Source: a virus. Taken from it: a DNA stretch of 64,000 bases. Made by a program: the position numbers and the translations under genes. The notes beneath the pieces are model-generated. The model saw only the letters and a program-made list of their open reading frames with translations, was not told the DNA's origin and did not search any database. Below are positions 40,897-48,744 of this stretch, piece after piece (within the stretch, counting starts at the first letter, position 1; every line of letters starts with the position of its first letter). The stretch is from the IMG/VR virus record IMGVR_UViG_3300042987_003836, positions 1 to 64,000 of that record, one strand, 5' to 3'.

Positions 40897-41142
40897 TTAA
40901 ATATTTTTCGAGAGACGCTTCTTTGTCTCTTCGATCTTTGCGAGGCGGCGTCTAAGACGAGTCTCTTCGATCTTGAGAGCCTTCATGAAATCAATGTGCT
41001 TCGCTGCTACTTTTTCACTTCCAAGTTCATCAGCGTCCACCTCTTCTGTGTCTTTTGCTCTGTCCTCGGTAGACTCCATTTCGCCGAACTTGGCGACTTC
41101 CTCTGCTATGATTCTTCGAAGTAACTGGCTTGTAAGTTTCAT
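40897..41142 (-). CDS. Small helical protein with MKLT-type leader
   Basis: This 81-aa protein starts MKLTSQLLRRIIAEEVAKFG, a close match to the shared leader, with I-A-E at the conserved position. The rest is an acidic linker, then a long basic-acidic helix (ALKIEETRLRRRLAKIEETK) likely to form a coiled coil. GAGGA lies about 8 nt from the ATG. It follows the 141-aa leader protein in the head operon. A role as an internal or scaffold-associated head protein is inferred. Confidence 0.7.
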   Translation of the reverse strand: MKLTSQLLRRIIAEEVAKFGEMESTEDRAKDTEEVDADELGSEKVAAKHIDFMKALKIEETRLRRRLAKIEETKKRLSKNI

Positions 41143-41188
41143 ATTAAAATCCTCACTTAAACGGTAAGTATATCCAAACAGAAAAAAT

Positions 41189-41614
41189 TTACTTTTTTAG
41201 AGGCGAATCCATGAATGCAAGAGAGGCCCACTTGGAAGCCACGTCATCTCCAAAAAGATCTTCAGGATTAACTCTTGCAACAACTTGCTCTGCTAAGCCG
41301 CCGCCGACGGCTGCAGGAACGGGTGACTTACCTTCATTTTGAAGAAAAGACGGAAGTGTCGACGCAGCAGTATCTGCAAAAATATCTTCCATTATCTTGT
41401 TACCACCAGCCTCTCTACGTATCGTCTCCTTCAATCCTGACGAAATTGTCTTTTGCTGCTGCCTTTTTAAGTTCTCTGTAAACGGTACGGGTAAAGATGC
41501 TTGACGCATTGATGAATTTTTTGAACCTTCTAAAGAAGCGCCGAGACCTTCACTGAGTAATTCAACAAGACATTCTTTGACAATAGACTTTAATTCAGAT
41601 TTTGTGATTTTCAT
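41189..41614 (-). CDS. Small protein with MKIT-type leader next to the prohead protease
   Basis: This 141-aa protein starts MKITKSELKSIVKECLVELL, with V-K-E at the conserved site and L-L-S-E just after. The rest has a Gln/Lys stretch (FTENLKRQQQKTISSGLK), then Ala/Gly-rich parts with a terminal ASKWASLAFMDSPLKK. It lies 12 bp downstream of the protease gene. No enzyme motif is visible. Its place between protease and scaffold genes matches that of small prohead proteins in T4-like phages. Confidence 0.7.
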   Translation of the reverse strand: MKITKSELKSIVKECLVELLSEGLGASLEGSKNSSMRQASLPVPFTENLKRQQQKTISSGLKETIRREAGGNKIMEDIFADTAASTLPSFLQNEGKSPVPAAVGGGLAEQVVARVNPEDLFGDDVASKWASLAFMDSPLKK

Positions 41615-41626
41615 CCCGCACAGTCC

Positions 41627-42238
41627 TCATTTCTTTAGTGTCAAAATATCGTTAATAATTCTATCAATTCTATCAGATTTATTAAATATGTTTCTTAATT
41701 CACTTGAATTAATTGTACGACCCTCAGGTATCATGAATGCTCCGGGGGTTGATGGCTCAGAGACGTAATCCCAGCATATGAGTTGAAAATCATCTTGAAC
41801 GACATGATAATCACCTTGCTTCTTGACTGATCCTACTCCTCTCGAAGAAATTCCAAGCTTAACTCCGCTCTCGACCAGCGATTGAAGTATTTTTCCAGAA
41901 GGAGTGTCTAGGAGCTCCACGGTTCCGTAAACAACACCCCGATCCAAGTAGGCTTCTTTAATAACGTGGGACACGTTCTTGAGATTAACAACCGATGAGT
42001 CGGGGTGGTCTAATTCTCCGAGCGCTCTATTCTCAGCAATGAATTTTTGATAATTGCGTACCTCTCTTTCAAGAACAGACATCGGATAGATTCGACCGTT
42101 CTGATTGAGAGTGTCTGCCTTTTGAAGGATACCCTTCATTAAAACTTTTCCGTTATTCTTCTCTCTAGATTCCTTGATCATATCAGGAGTATAGTCGAAG
42201 ACTTCGTAAGAATTAAGTAGTTTGAGGTCTTGTGCCAT
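41627..42238 (-). CDS. Prohead protease (gp21-like)
   Basis: This 203-aa protein is the serine-type protease that cleaves scaffold and capsid N-termini after (I/L)-x-E during head maturation. Family features are NGRIYPMSVLEREVRNYQKF near residue 47, the catalytic-type ELDHPD with His at about residue 76, and KLGISSRGVGSV near 125 containing the Ser nucleophile. It lies between portal and scaffold genes as in T4. AGGAG is 8 nt from the ATG at 42238 (MAQDLK); a GTG three codons upstream is the alternative. It should also act on the leader-bearing proteins if they enter the prohead. Confidence 0.9.
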   Translation of the reverse strand: MAQDLKLLNSYEVFDYTPDMIKESREKNNGKVLMKGILQKADTLNQNGRIYPMSVLEREVRNYQKFIAENRALGELDHPDSSVVNLKNVSHVIKEAYLDRGVVYGTVELLDTPSGKILQSLVESGVKLGISSRGVGSVKKQGDYHVVQDDFQLICWDYVSEPSTPGAFMIPEGRTINSSELRNIFNKSDRIDRIINDILTLKK

Positions 42239-42243
42239 TGTGA

Positions 42244-43098
42244 TCACTCCTTAGCTGTCAATTCGTCATTAAGTTTTGCATAAAGCATAAAACGTGTAAC
42301 TGTAGAATCATCTACAGAATCGAGTGTCTCTTCAAGAAGAACTGATTTCGTCTCCGACAGCTTATTTTTAAGATACTCGTTTTGTACCTCAGACTTGTAG
42401 CCATCAATAAGATTTACAAGATCACTCTTGATCTCTTGAAGTTTCATCTTAATAGACGTCTGATCATCCGAGGCTGTAGAGTAAGCATAAGCTTTTATGA
42501 GAGATTTTTGATGCTCATTAAGAATTCCGTTGTACTTCTCGTTAAGCTTCTTGGTCATGACTTTCATGAGAAGTCTTGCTGAGCCTGAAGTATCTTCAGA
42601 TATCGAAGTATCTGGTTTCTGTATTTTTTCTGAAACGAGATGCTTCATAACGTGGTCTTCGTACTGAGCCATTCTGTAGAGATCTTTGTCTGCTGAAGAC
42701 CATTCATTAATCAGGGTCTGAACCGTAGCAAAAAGTCTGTACTCATTTACGTGCTGATCATAAAAATCTTCATCATTCAAGACGTGATTTATGTTTCTTA
42801 TAAGAATCGACTTCTCCCTGTCGAGCTTCTGAGCATCAAATCCCCCGACAGAATTTTTTGCTTCACTCAAGATAGAAGCAGCTGTATGCTCAGAAGATAC
42901 CGTCGTCTTAACAAGGGCATTCATAAGCCTAAATTCTTTGTAGATTTCCGTCCCGGGCCTGAAATGCTTTTTTAAGATTTTAAGCGCAGAAGCTGATTTC
43001 TTCTTATCGTCATCTATGATTGACTTGGAAATAGTCCTTACGAGAAACTCGTATATGAGTAAGCTATTTCTTCTCTTGTTGTGCTTATTTACGGCCAT
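42244..43098 (-). CDS. Conserved head-operon protein of unknown function
   Basis: This 284-aa, mostly helical protein sits between portal and protease genes. The N-terminus NKHNKRRNSLLIYEFLVRTI is basic and amphipathic. Later helices include YDQHVNEYRLFATVQTLINE and LLMKVMTKKLNEKYNGILNE. No domain was recognised. In marine T4-like phages a protein of this size is common at this place, and a role in prohead assembly is possible. Its end lies within a few bases of the protease start, and its own ATG is 1 nt from the portal stop, so the genes are tightly coupled. Confidence 0.65.
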   Translation of the reverse strand: MAVNKHNKRRNSLLIYEFLVRTISKSIIDDDKKKSASALKILKKHFRPGTEIYKEFRLMNALVKTTVSSEHTAASILSEAKNSVGGFDAQKLDREKSILIRNINHVLNDEDFYDQHVNEYRLFATVQTLINEWSSADKDLYRMAQYEDHVMKHLVSEKIQKPDTSISEDTSGSARLLMKVMTKKLNEKYNGILNEHQKSLIKAYAYSTASDDQTSIKMKLQEIKSDLVNLIDGYKSEVQNEYLKNKLSETKSVLLEETLDSVDDSTVTRFMLYAKLNDELTAKE

Positions 43099-43099
43099 T

Positions 43100-45136
43100 T
43101 CAGTTGCTCCCGTCGTCGTCTATTATGAGGACTTCTCTGTGTTCGCGTGCGTCTGCCTCATCAAAATTATCTGATTCGTTGAGGACTTTTGGAGTTTGTG
43201 TAGAATTTTTAGTATTTTTTTGAAATCTTGAAGACAACGACATGTTTCTTAGTGAAGAAATAACATCATTTCCTACAGGAGTTTTATAAGAAGCCTTTGT
43301 AGTAGATTCTCCAAAAGGATTTCTTACATAAGAATTCATCCATTCTTTGTCATAGGGGTCTGAAAAATTCTTGTCTTTTGCTCTTGTCATTCTATTGAAG
43401 TCTGGCATGTGGGTCTTTGAAGGACCGCTGTGTCTAATTCTAGACCTGTTATACAGGGCCCTGTCGAGCTGCTTCTGTGCCTTAACGGGAACTTCAACAT
43501 CTTTTAAAGAAAATTTAACAGGTACGTCTTCATCGTCTGCGGATTCTCCTGCCGTAAGAAGATTTAAATAAGGGTTCTTCTGTGCGGCATCATCTCCTGC
43601 GAATAAGTCTTCTGTTTCACCTTCGCCGCCTTCATCACCTGATTCTTCTGATTCACCCTCGCCACCAGTTTCTTCAGAAGAAGATTCCGCGTCTACGTCT
43701 CCTCCCGCAGGCTCAGCACTTTCAATCGCTTGATCCACAAGCTTTTCTTTAAGACGCTGATCATCAATTTCTTTGCACTGATCATCATTCAGACCCCAGA
43801 TCTCTTTTCGAATGAAATCCTTAGACATCTGACCTTCAGGTGCAGTTCCTGCAATCTCAAACTTTGCCCTCCACAATTCAAGCTTTTGTTGCTGTGCAAC
43901 AGTAGAAGGATTAGACATTCTCAGAGCAAAATTCTGCAAATCTTCAGAATCAAATCCATGTGCATAAAGGTGAATTATTGCCAATTTATTCAGCTCAGCG
44001 ACAATCGTCTTCTGAATGACGTTGATAGTTCTTGAAAATCTAATGTCCTCTTGAGCAAGTGTAGCCTTGCTAGAAAGAGATTCGTCATAACCGAGATAGG
44101 CTCTGGGTATCTTGAGCGCAGCAAATAGCTTCTTCTGAATATAAGCGACGTCTTCCACAGCCGCTGTATTCTGACCGCCGGCTAGCGTGTCGATACGAGT
44201 TCCTGAATCTCCTCCGCGGACTGGGATGAAGTAGTCTTCATCAACTGAGAGCGGGTTGTAACGAAGATCAACTCGACCTGTCGTACGATCTATAACCTGA
44301 GAAGAACGAAGATTTTTTCGCTGTTCCTCCACATACATGGGAACGTTCTCTGGCGGGATGTTGGCGACGTCGATATAAAACACTCTTCTTTCAGGAGCAC
44401 GAACTACACGATACACTAGCATGGCATCCTCGATGAGGATCAACTGACGCCAGATCCTGCGAGCTGGTTCTATGACAGAAGACCCGTAGGGAAGAAACAT
44501 GTCATTTCCTAAAAGTCTAAAGTGGGTAACTTCCCAGTTCTCAAGTGTCCTATTTCCGAGAGTGACCCATCGATATCTCACAGCCATCGGATCGTTGGGA
44601 TCATAGTTTTCTTCCCTCTCTAGCTCATTGACAGGAATAGGGAAAGCGCTAATGACACCGTGCTCAGGTGACACATCATTATAGAGAAACATGTCTCCGT
44701 ACTTGACTAAGTTTCGAACCCAAGAGCGAAGGTTGAATTCAACGTTGAGGGTGTTGTAAAAGAGATCTTCAAGTATCTCGCGGATCTTCTCATTGTCAGA
44801 ATAGATGTGAAGAACTCGTCCCTTCTCATCCTGAGCACAGGTCTCGTCTGCATAGATGTCGAGGGCCGCTGCCAGTTCTGGTGTGTACTCCATCTCTGCG
44901 AAATCTTGGTATCGCATGAGACGTTCTGACAGGTTATATGCATTCGCAGTTATTGTGGCGTATGTTGGGGCCATCGATTTCTGAAATAACAAAGCGCCGG
45001 AAGACTTCGTCTTGTCGGCGACTGCAACTGTCGTGTCGAGAGCTCTTATCTTTCTTTTGACAACAGGACCGCTTCGGAATAACTTTGTTAGTTTCTGAAA
45101 GAGGGTTTGGTCTTCTTTTTTCGCCATTTTATTCAT
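43100..45136 (-). CDS. Portal protein (gp20-like)
   Basis: This 678-aa protein forms the dodecameric DNA gate at one capsid vertex. Features typical of the T4 family are YTPELAAALDIYADETCAQD near residue 84, IPVNELEREENYDPNDP, RAPERRVFYIDVANIPPENV near 248, YFIPVRGGDSGTRIDTLAGG near 302, and FAALKIPRAYLGYDESLSSK near 339. The C-terminal 180 residues are acidic and disordered, longer than in T4 (524 aa). GGAG lies 5 nt before the ATG. It follows the terminase and a small leader protein. Confidence 0.94.
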   Translation of the reverse strand: MNKMAKKEDQTLFQKLTKLFRSGPVVKRKIRALDTTVAVADKTKSSGALLFQKSMAPTYATITANAYNLSERLMRYQDFAEMEYTPELAAALDIYADETCAQDEKGRVLHIYSDNEKIREILEDLFYNTLNVEFNLRSWVRNLVKYGDMFLYNDVSPEHGVISAFPIPVNELEREENYDPNDPMAVRYRWVTLGNRTLENWEVTHFRLLGNDMFLPYGSSVIEPARRIWRQLILIEDAMLVYRVVRAPERRVFYIDVANIPPENVPMYVEEQRKNLRSSQVIDRTTGRVDLRYNPLSVDEDYFIPVRGGDSGTRIDTLAGGQNTAAVEDVAYIQKKLFAALKIPRAYLGYDESLSSKATLAQEDIRFSRTINVIQKTIVAELNKLAIIHLYAHGFDSEDLQNFALRMSNPSTVAQQQKLELWRAKFEIAGTAPEGQMSKDFIRKEIWGLNDDQCKEIDDQRLKEKLVDQAIESAEPAGGDVDAESSSEETGGEGESEESGDEGGEGETEDLFAGDDAAQKNPYLNLLTAGESADDEDVPVKFSLKDVEVPVKAQKQLDRALYNRSRIRHSGPSKTHMPDFNRMTRAKDKNFSDPYDKEWMNSYVRNPFGESTTKASYKTPVGNDVISSLRNMSLSSRFQKNTKNSTQTPKVLNESDNFDEADAREHREVLIIDDDGSN

Positions 45137-45174
45137 GCTGCTCCATTTTGGGAGACAGCCCTTGATTCTCTACT

Positions 45175-45477
45175 TTACACTACTTCTTTCTTCTCTGGCT
45201 TCAGTGACACGACTTTTGCTGGTGGGCTGGCGGCGTCCACATATTGCATGGGAGAAGCAACAACTCTTTTGAGTAATTGCTCAACGTTGTCGAGATGAGA
45301 CCCAACTTCTGACTTGACTTTTTCACTAGCTGCCTCTTTAAAGCTCTCTATTGATCCTAGTAGCTTTGATGCAGCCTGTGCCATTTTTGCTGCAGTCTCT
45401 TCGTCTGCGCCTTCGTTAATATTTTGAAGTTCTTCACGAATAATCTGCTTGAGTCTCGATATACCAATCTTAGCCAT
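45175..45477 (-). CDS. Small helical protein with MKIT-type leader between terminase and portal
   Basis: This 100-aa protein begins MAKIGISRLKQIIREELQNI, matching the shared leader with one extra residue, with I-R-E at the conserved site. The rest is helical (AAKMAQAASKLLGSIESFKE, then SHLDNVEQLLKRVVAS) with a Pro/Lys tail. GAGGGTG lies close before the ATG at 45477. An ATG at 45513 overlaps the terminase stop (ATGA) and is a possible alternative start, but it would hide the leader behind 12 residues. A role inside or at the portal end of the prohead is speculative. Confidence 0.68.
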   Translation of the reverse strand: MAKIGISRLKQIIREELQNINEGADEETAAKMAQAASKLLGSIESFKEAASEKVKSEVGSHLDNVEQLLKRVVASPMQYVDAASPPAKVVSLKPEKKEVV

Positions 45478-45509
45478 TTTCACCCTCTGCGCTGCATATA
45501 TGTATCTTG

Positions 45510-47123
45510 TCATTTAAACAACCAAGAAAAATCTGACACATCTACGTGTTTGACGTCTTCTGGCTTTCTGGCTTGATGTACCTTATCGGGAGTAAATCCT
45601 TGGATTTGGGAATTTGGTACGGGTCTCACTTGGTTTAATCCGCCAGGTAAATCATTAAAGTTTCTATTTCCAACAGCTGTGGCTTTCAACATCGCCATGG
45701 CCATCGCCATTCCTTGAGAATCATTACCGCTTTCCCCGGCTGCGAGCCAAGTTCCTATAGCGAGACTCATGATCAAGTCATCGTGAGCATCTTTTGAAGC
45801 CTGTGCTTTTGAACCATTCCAGATAAACGCCTGTAGCTGATCAAAAAGACGCTGAGAATATGACTTAAGTCTTGAATTTCTTATTGATTCCTCGAGTTTA
45901 GTCAATATTTGAGTTCTCGTCTTTGTCTGTGTAGAAAAACCAGGAACCAAGTCGGTATCTGTCGGCTTGTATCCAAACAAATCTCCGCCGTTGTTCGTGT
46001 AATAAAGAGAAGGATATCCTTCATCTCTTAGCTTAACACAAGTGAAATAACCAAATGTATTTTGCTCAGGGCATATTAGAGCATTGTTATATCTCCTGCC
46101 ATACAGTGAAAGAATTTCAGCGAGCCTATCCGGGGGTATTTTTCCCATGAATTCTACACAGACTTCACAAGATTCATAGTCGATAACATGAAATGTTGAA
46201 TAGTCGGCGGCGTCGCCGCGAGCTACGTCAGCAGAAATTATATATTTGTGACCTTGCTCTGGATTTTTCCATATCCATACACCGTTTTGAGGACCTTCTT
46301 TTAAGATAGGCTGCTTGATCATCAAGCGTAATTTTTCGAATTCTGTCGGTTGCAAGAACGTATCGCCAGACGAAACGAAGTCACATAGAAACTCTTGCGC
46401 AATCTGACGCTTCGTGAGGTTTCTAGTCTCTTTGTTGAACCAATCTTGGTCGTGTTCTGGGTGGACGTCCCATGGGAGTCTTATGGGATTGAAGTCGTTT
46501 GCACCAGACTCGGCTTCGGTCCACAGCTTGTAGTACTGACCTCCCACACCGTTTGGTGTGGACAAGATGATAGCAGAACCACCGGTGGAGAGTGTTGGAT
46601 AAAGAGACGTCCAAATCTCATCGAAGTCTCTAATGAATGCTGCCTCGTCCACGATGAGCAGTGCCAAGGCTTCAGAACGACCGGCGTCAGGAGATGTTGG
46701 AACAGCAGTTATCGTTGATCCATTATCAAAACGAATTGACTGCTTTGTAGGTTCAAACTTAGTCAGCAGAAGCCAAGGAGGAAGACCATCAAGCATGGTC
46801 TTTACTTTCTTGATGAAGTTGATTGCTGTGTTAAGTTTGGTTGCAATGACAAGAATGTTCTTGTCCTTTTTAAAAATTGCATACCAAACAACATAGGCAG
46901 CGGAGACCGTAGAAAGTCCCAACTGCCTAGACTTGAGAACAATGTTGAATCGATGCTGTTGAAACTGTTTTACACAGTCATTCTGGAAATCGTATGTGTC
47001 AAAGGGGATAAGACCTCTCAGCTGATGCTGAATCTTGCAGTACTTCTTCATAAAGTACGTTGGATCTTTGCCACATTTTAGTATCTCGGCTACTACTGCC
47101 TGTCTTGAAGGTGTTGTTGTCAT
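45510..47123 (-). CDS. Terminase large subunit (gp17-like)
   Basis: This 537-aa protein is the packaging motor. The ATPase domain shows Walker A KSRQLGLS (64-71), Walker B LLIVDEAAF (from 155) and the coupling motif STPNGVGG near 196. The C-terminal RNase-H-fold nuclease has ISADVARGDAADYSTFHVID (first acidic residue), CPEQNTFG, and DAHDDLIMSLAIG (last acidic residues). All catalytic motifs are present. Length is near that of T4 gp17 (610 aa). Its ATG overlaps the stop of the putative endonuclease upstream (ATGA). No small terminase subunit was recognised in the window. Confidence 0.95.
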   Translation of the reverse strand: MTTTPSRQAVVAEILKCGKDPTYFMKKYCKIQHQLRGLIPFDTYDFQNDCVKQFQQHRFNIVLKSRQLGLSTVSAAYVVWYAIFKKDKNILVIATKLNTAINFIKKVKTMLDGLPPWLLLTKFEPTKQSIRFDNGSTITAVPTSPDAGRSEALALLIVDEAAFIRDFDEIWTSLYPTLSTGGSAIILSTPNGVGGQYYKLWTEAESGANDFNPIRLPWDVHPEHDQDWFNKETRNLTKRQIAQEFLCDFVSSGDTFLQPTEFEKLRLMIKQPILKEGPQNGVWIWKNPEQGHKYIISADVARGDAADYSTFHVIDYESCEVCVEFMGKIPPDRLAEILSLYGRRYNNALICPEQNTFGYFTCVKLRDEGYPSLYYTNNGGDLFGYKPTDTDLVPGFSTQTKTRTQILTKLEESIRNSRLKSYSQRLFDQLQAFIWNGSKAQASKDAHDDLIMSLAIGTWLAAGESGNDSQGMAMAMAMLKATAVGNRNFNDLPGGLNQVRPVPNSQIQGFTPDKVHQARKPEDVKHVDVSDFSWLFK

Positions 47124-48064
47124 ATCGTTTCTTTTCTAAACCACATTTTAAACGGCAAGTATCCCTGCTGTCTTGAGTAAGTCTGTGCAGCATTAACCTT
47201 TGCAAGAAGCCTACCTGTTTGAAGTTCGTCTAGATACCACTTGTGTCGTCCTTTGACTTCAACAAGACGTGTTCCCGCGGAAGAATGAACGATAAAATCA
47301 ACAAAGTATGAATAAATTTTTCCATTAAAAACGTAGCTTAGACGAGGTCCGTTTTCAATAAAGAATCCTTTAGATAATTGTTCTTCAACAAATTGAATCT
47401 CAAATCGTGACTGAACCACAACACCATGGAAAAATCTTTTACGATAACGGCCTCCATCTGAAGAAGCTTTAATCAACAGCTCAAGTTGATCAGGATTTTG
47501 AATACGAATCTCTGAACCGTATTTTTGCAGATTTGTTCTTTTTGCTTTTTCTTGTGCATTCTTTAGATTCAGAGGTGTTGATACGCCAAATTTTTCAATA
47601 CATGTTGATTTTATCTTCTCTTGAATCTCAGGAGATTGAGACGCGTAGTCGACTCCAAATTTTTCTCGACACGTTTCTACAATCTTGACTTGATTGTTCC
47701 AGCCTGTCGATCCATGTCGAATGAGCTTAGTTCTTTTGACTTTGTCACCAAAACCCGGGATCTTAGAGATGTGATTAACGCCAAAACGATCCATAATCGT
47801 TTTTCGTTGACCTGTTACCATTTTCATCTTTACGTCAAGATTGTTCGCGGCACACTTGTGGGAACAGTGACTGGAAAATCCTCGGGTAAGACCGAGATAC
47901 TTTGTAGGATGACCACATGTATGACAGGATTCTCTACCTATAAACTTTTCATAATATTCTTCTGAGCTTGAAATTTCAGAAGAATTTACATGAAGACGTA
48001 AGTGAGCAGATAGACTCTTTAATGTTTCACATTCAAGGTTGCAAATTTTGCAAACTATTATCAT
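47120..48064 (-). CDS. Putative homing endonuclease in the packaging operon
   Basis: This 314-aa protein begins with a classical C2H2 finger (CKICNLECETLKSLSAHLRL then H; C-x2-C-x12-H-x3-H, residues 5-25). A second Cys cluster follows (CHTCG, CSHKC, about 47-71). The middle holds repeats of a KFGV[DS]-type motif (DRFGVNHISK, EKFGVDYASQ, EKFGVSTPLN, QKYGSEIRIQ) like those of mobile phage endonucleases. The C-terminus resembles a PD-(D/E)XK nuclease: YFVDFIVHSSAGTRLVEVKG near 251, with D and E-x-K. It overlaps both neighbours by ATGA, so it sits in the operon without breaking translation coupling. A free-standing homing gene is the best reading. Confidence 0.75.
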   Translation of the reverse strand: MIIVCKICNLECETLKSLSAHLRLHVNSSEISSSEEYYEKFIGRESCHTCGHPTKYLGLTRGFSSHCSHKCAANNLDVKMKMVTGQRKTIMDRFGVNHISKIPGFGDKVKRTKLIRHGSTGWNNQVKIVETCREKFGVDYASQSPEIQEKIKSTCIEKFGVSTPLNLKNAQEKAKRTNLQKYGSEIRIQNPDQLELLIKASSDGGRYRKRFFHGVVVQSRFEIQFVEEQLSKGFFIENGPRLSYVFNGKIYSYFVDFIVHSSAGTRLVEVKGRHKWYLDELQTGRLLAKVNAAQTYSRQQGYLPFKMWFRKETI

Positions 48065-48444
48065 CCAATGTTAAATATTACCTTCTTTCGAAAATATGCT
48101 GTCCTCTTCGGATTGTGAACATTAAATCCTATGATTTCAATGGATTCAGTAGCGCTCTCTTCTTTTAGCGCTATCGAATCTCCAGTCAATTCCTTGTAAA
48201 TTTCTTTGACGGACTTGACGTGTTCTGCGATAACGTCCTGTGACTCCTCGGAGCATTGACGCTTCATCTTGATCATCTCGCCTTCGGAAACAAAATTTGT
48301 TATGACCTTGTAAGAAGCAAGAAGTCTGCTTTCGCCGAGAAAGGAGAATTTGACTGAGTAAGATGCTGTCTTCGGCGTAGATGATCTTCCCCAGGTTGTG
48401 TCTATTGCTTGACCGAGGGCGTTGATGTCGAGTGTCTTGGGCAT
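48061..48444 (-). CDS. Conserved small protein upstream of the packaging genes
   Basis: This 127-aa protein contains SYSVKFSFLGESRLLASYKV near residue 28, a helix rich in Lys/Glu (MIKMKRQCSEESQDVIAEHV), and a closing SIEIIGFNVHNPKRTAYFRK strand. Similar small proteins accompany terminase genes in marine T4-like phages, but I know no function; a small-terminase role is possible by position yet there is no DNA-binding motif. AGGAG is about 8 nt before its ATG. Its stop overlaps the ATG of the putative endonuclease. Confidence 0.65.
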   Translation of the reverse strand: MPKTLDINALGQAIDTTWGRSSTPKTASYSVKFSFLGESRLLASYKVITNFVSEGEMIKMKRQCSEESQDVIAEHVKSVKEIYKELTGDSIALKEESATESIEIIGFNVHNPKRTAYFRKKVIFNIG

Positions 48445-48465
48445 ATGGAAGCTCCTATAACCTTT

Positions 48466-48744
48466 TTAAGTATTGTCAATCTTGTATTTATTCACTACTT
48501 CGTCAGCCGACGGTCTCCAGCCTAATTTCCACTTTTCTTTGTTTGGATAAGCCCAAAATGTTGAACACGAATCGCAGCATTCGAACTTTTCGTATGCGTC
48601 TTCATCCATTTCAGTTCTCATAATTTTCTCACACACTCCGCAAAAAAGAGGCATAAATTTATCTCTTTCCTTGGGAATGATCACAAAAAAATTGTCCCTT
48701 TCGGAAATAAGGCGATTACCTAAATAATTTTTCCAAGATGTCAT
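48466..48744 (-). CDS. Zinc-ribbon protein, 92 aa
   Basis: The protein has a Cys pair in LFCGVCEKIMRT (about residues 33-45) and a second in FECCDSCSTFWAYPN (about 54-68), a four-Cys zinc site. The C-terminal part KEKWKLGWRPSADEVVNKY is conserved-looking. Such small ribbons occur in phage operons next to recombination genes and may bind nucleic acid or a polymerase. Its ATG overlaps the stop of the MRE11-RAD50 gene by 4 nt, so it is co-translated with it. Role unknown. Confidence 0.7.
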   Translation of the reverse strand: MTSWKNYLGNRLISERDNFFVIIPKERDKFMPLFCGVCEKIMRTEMDEDAYEKFECCDSCSTFWAYPNKEKWKLGWRPSADEVVNKYKIDNT

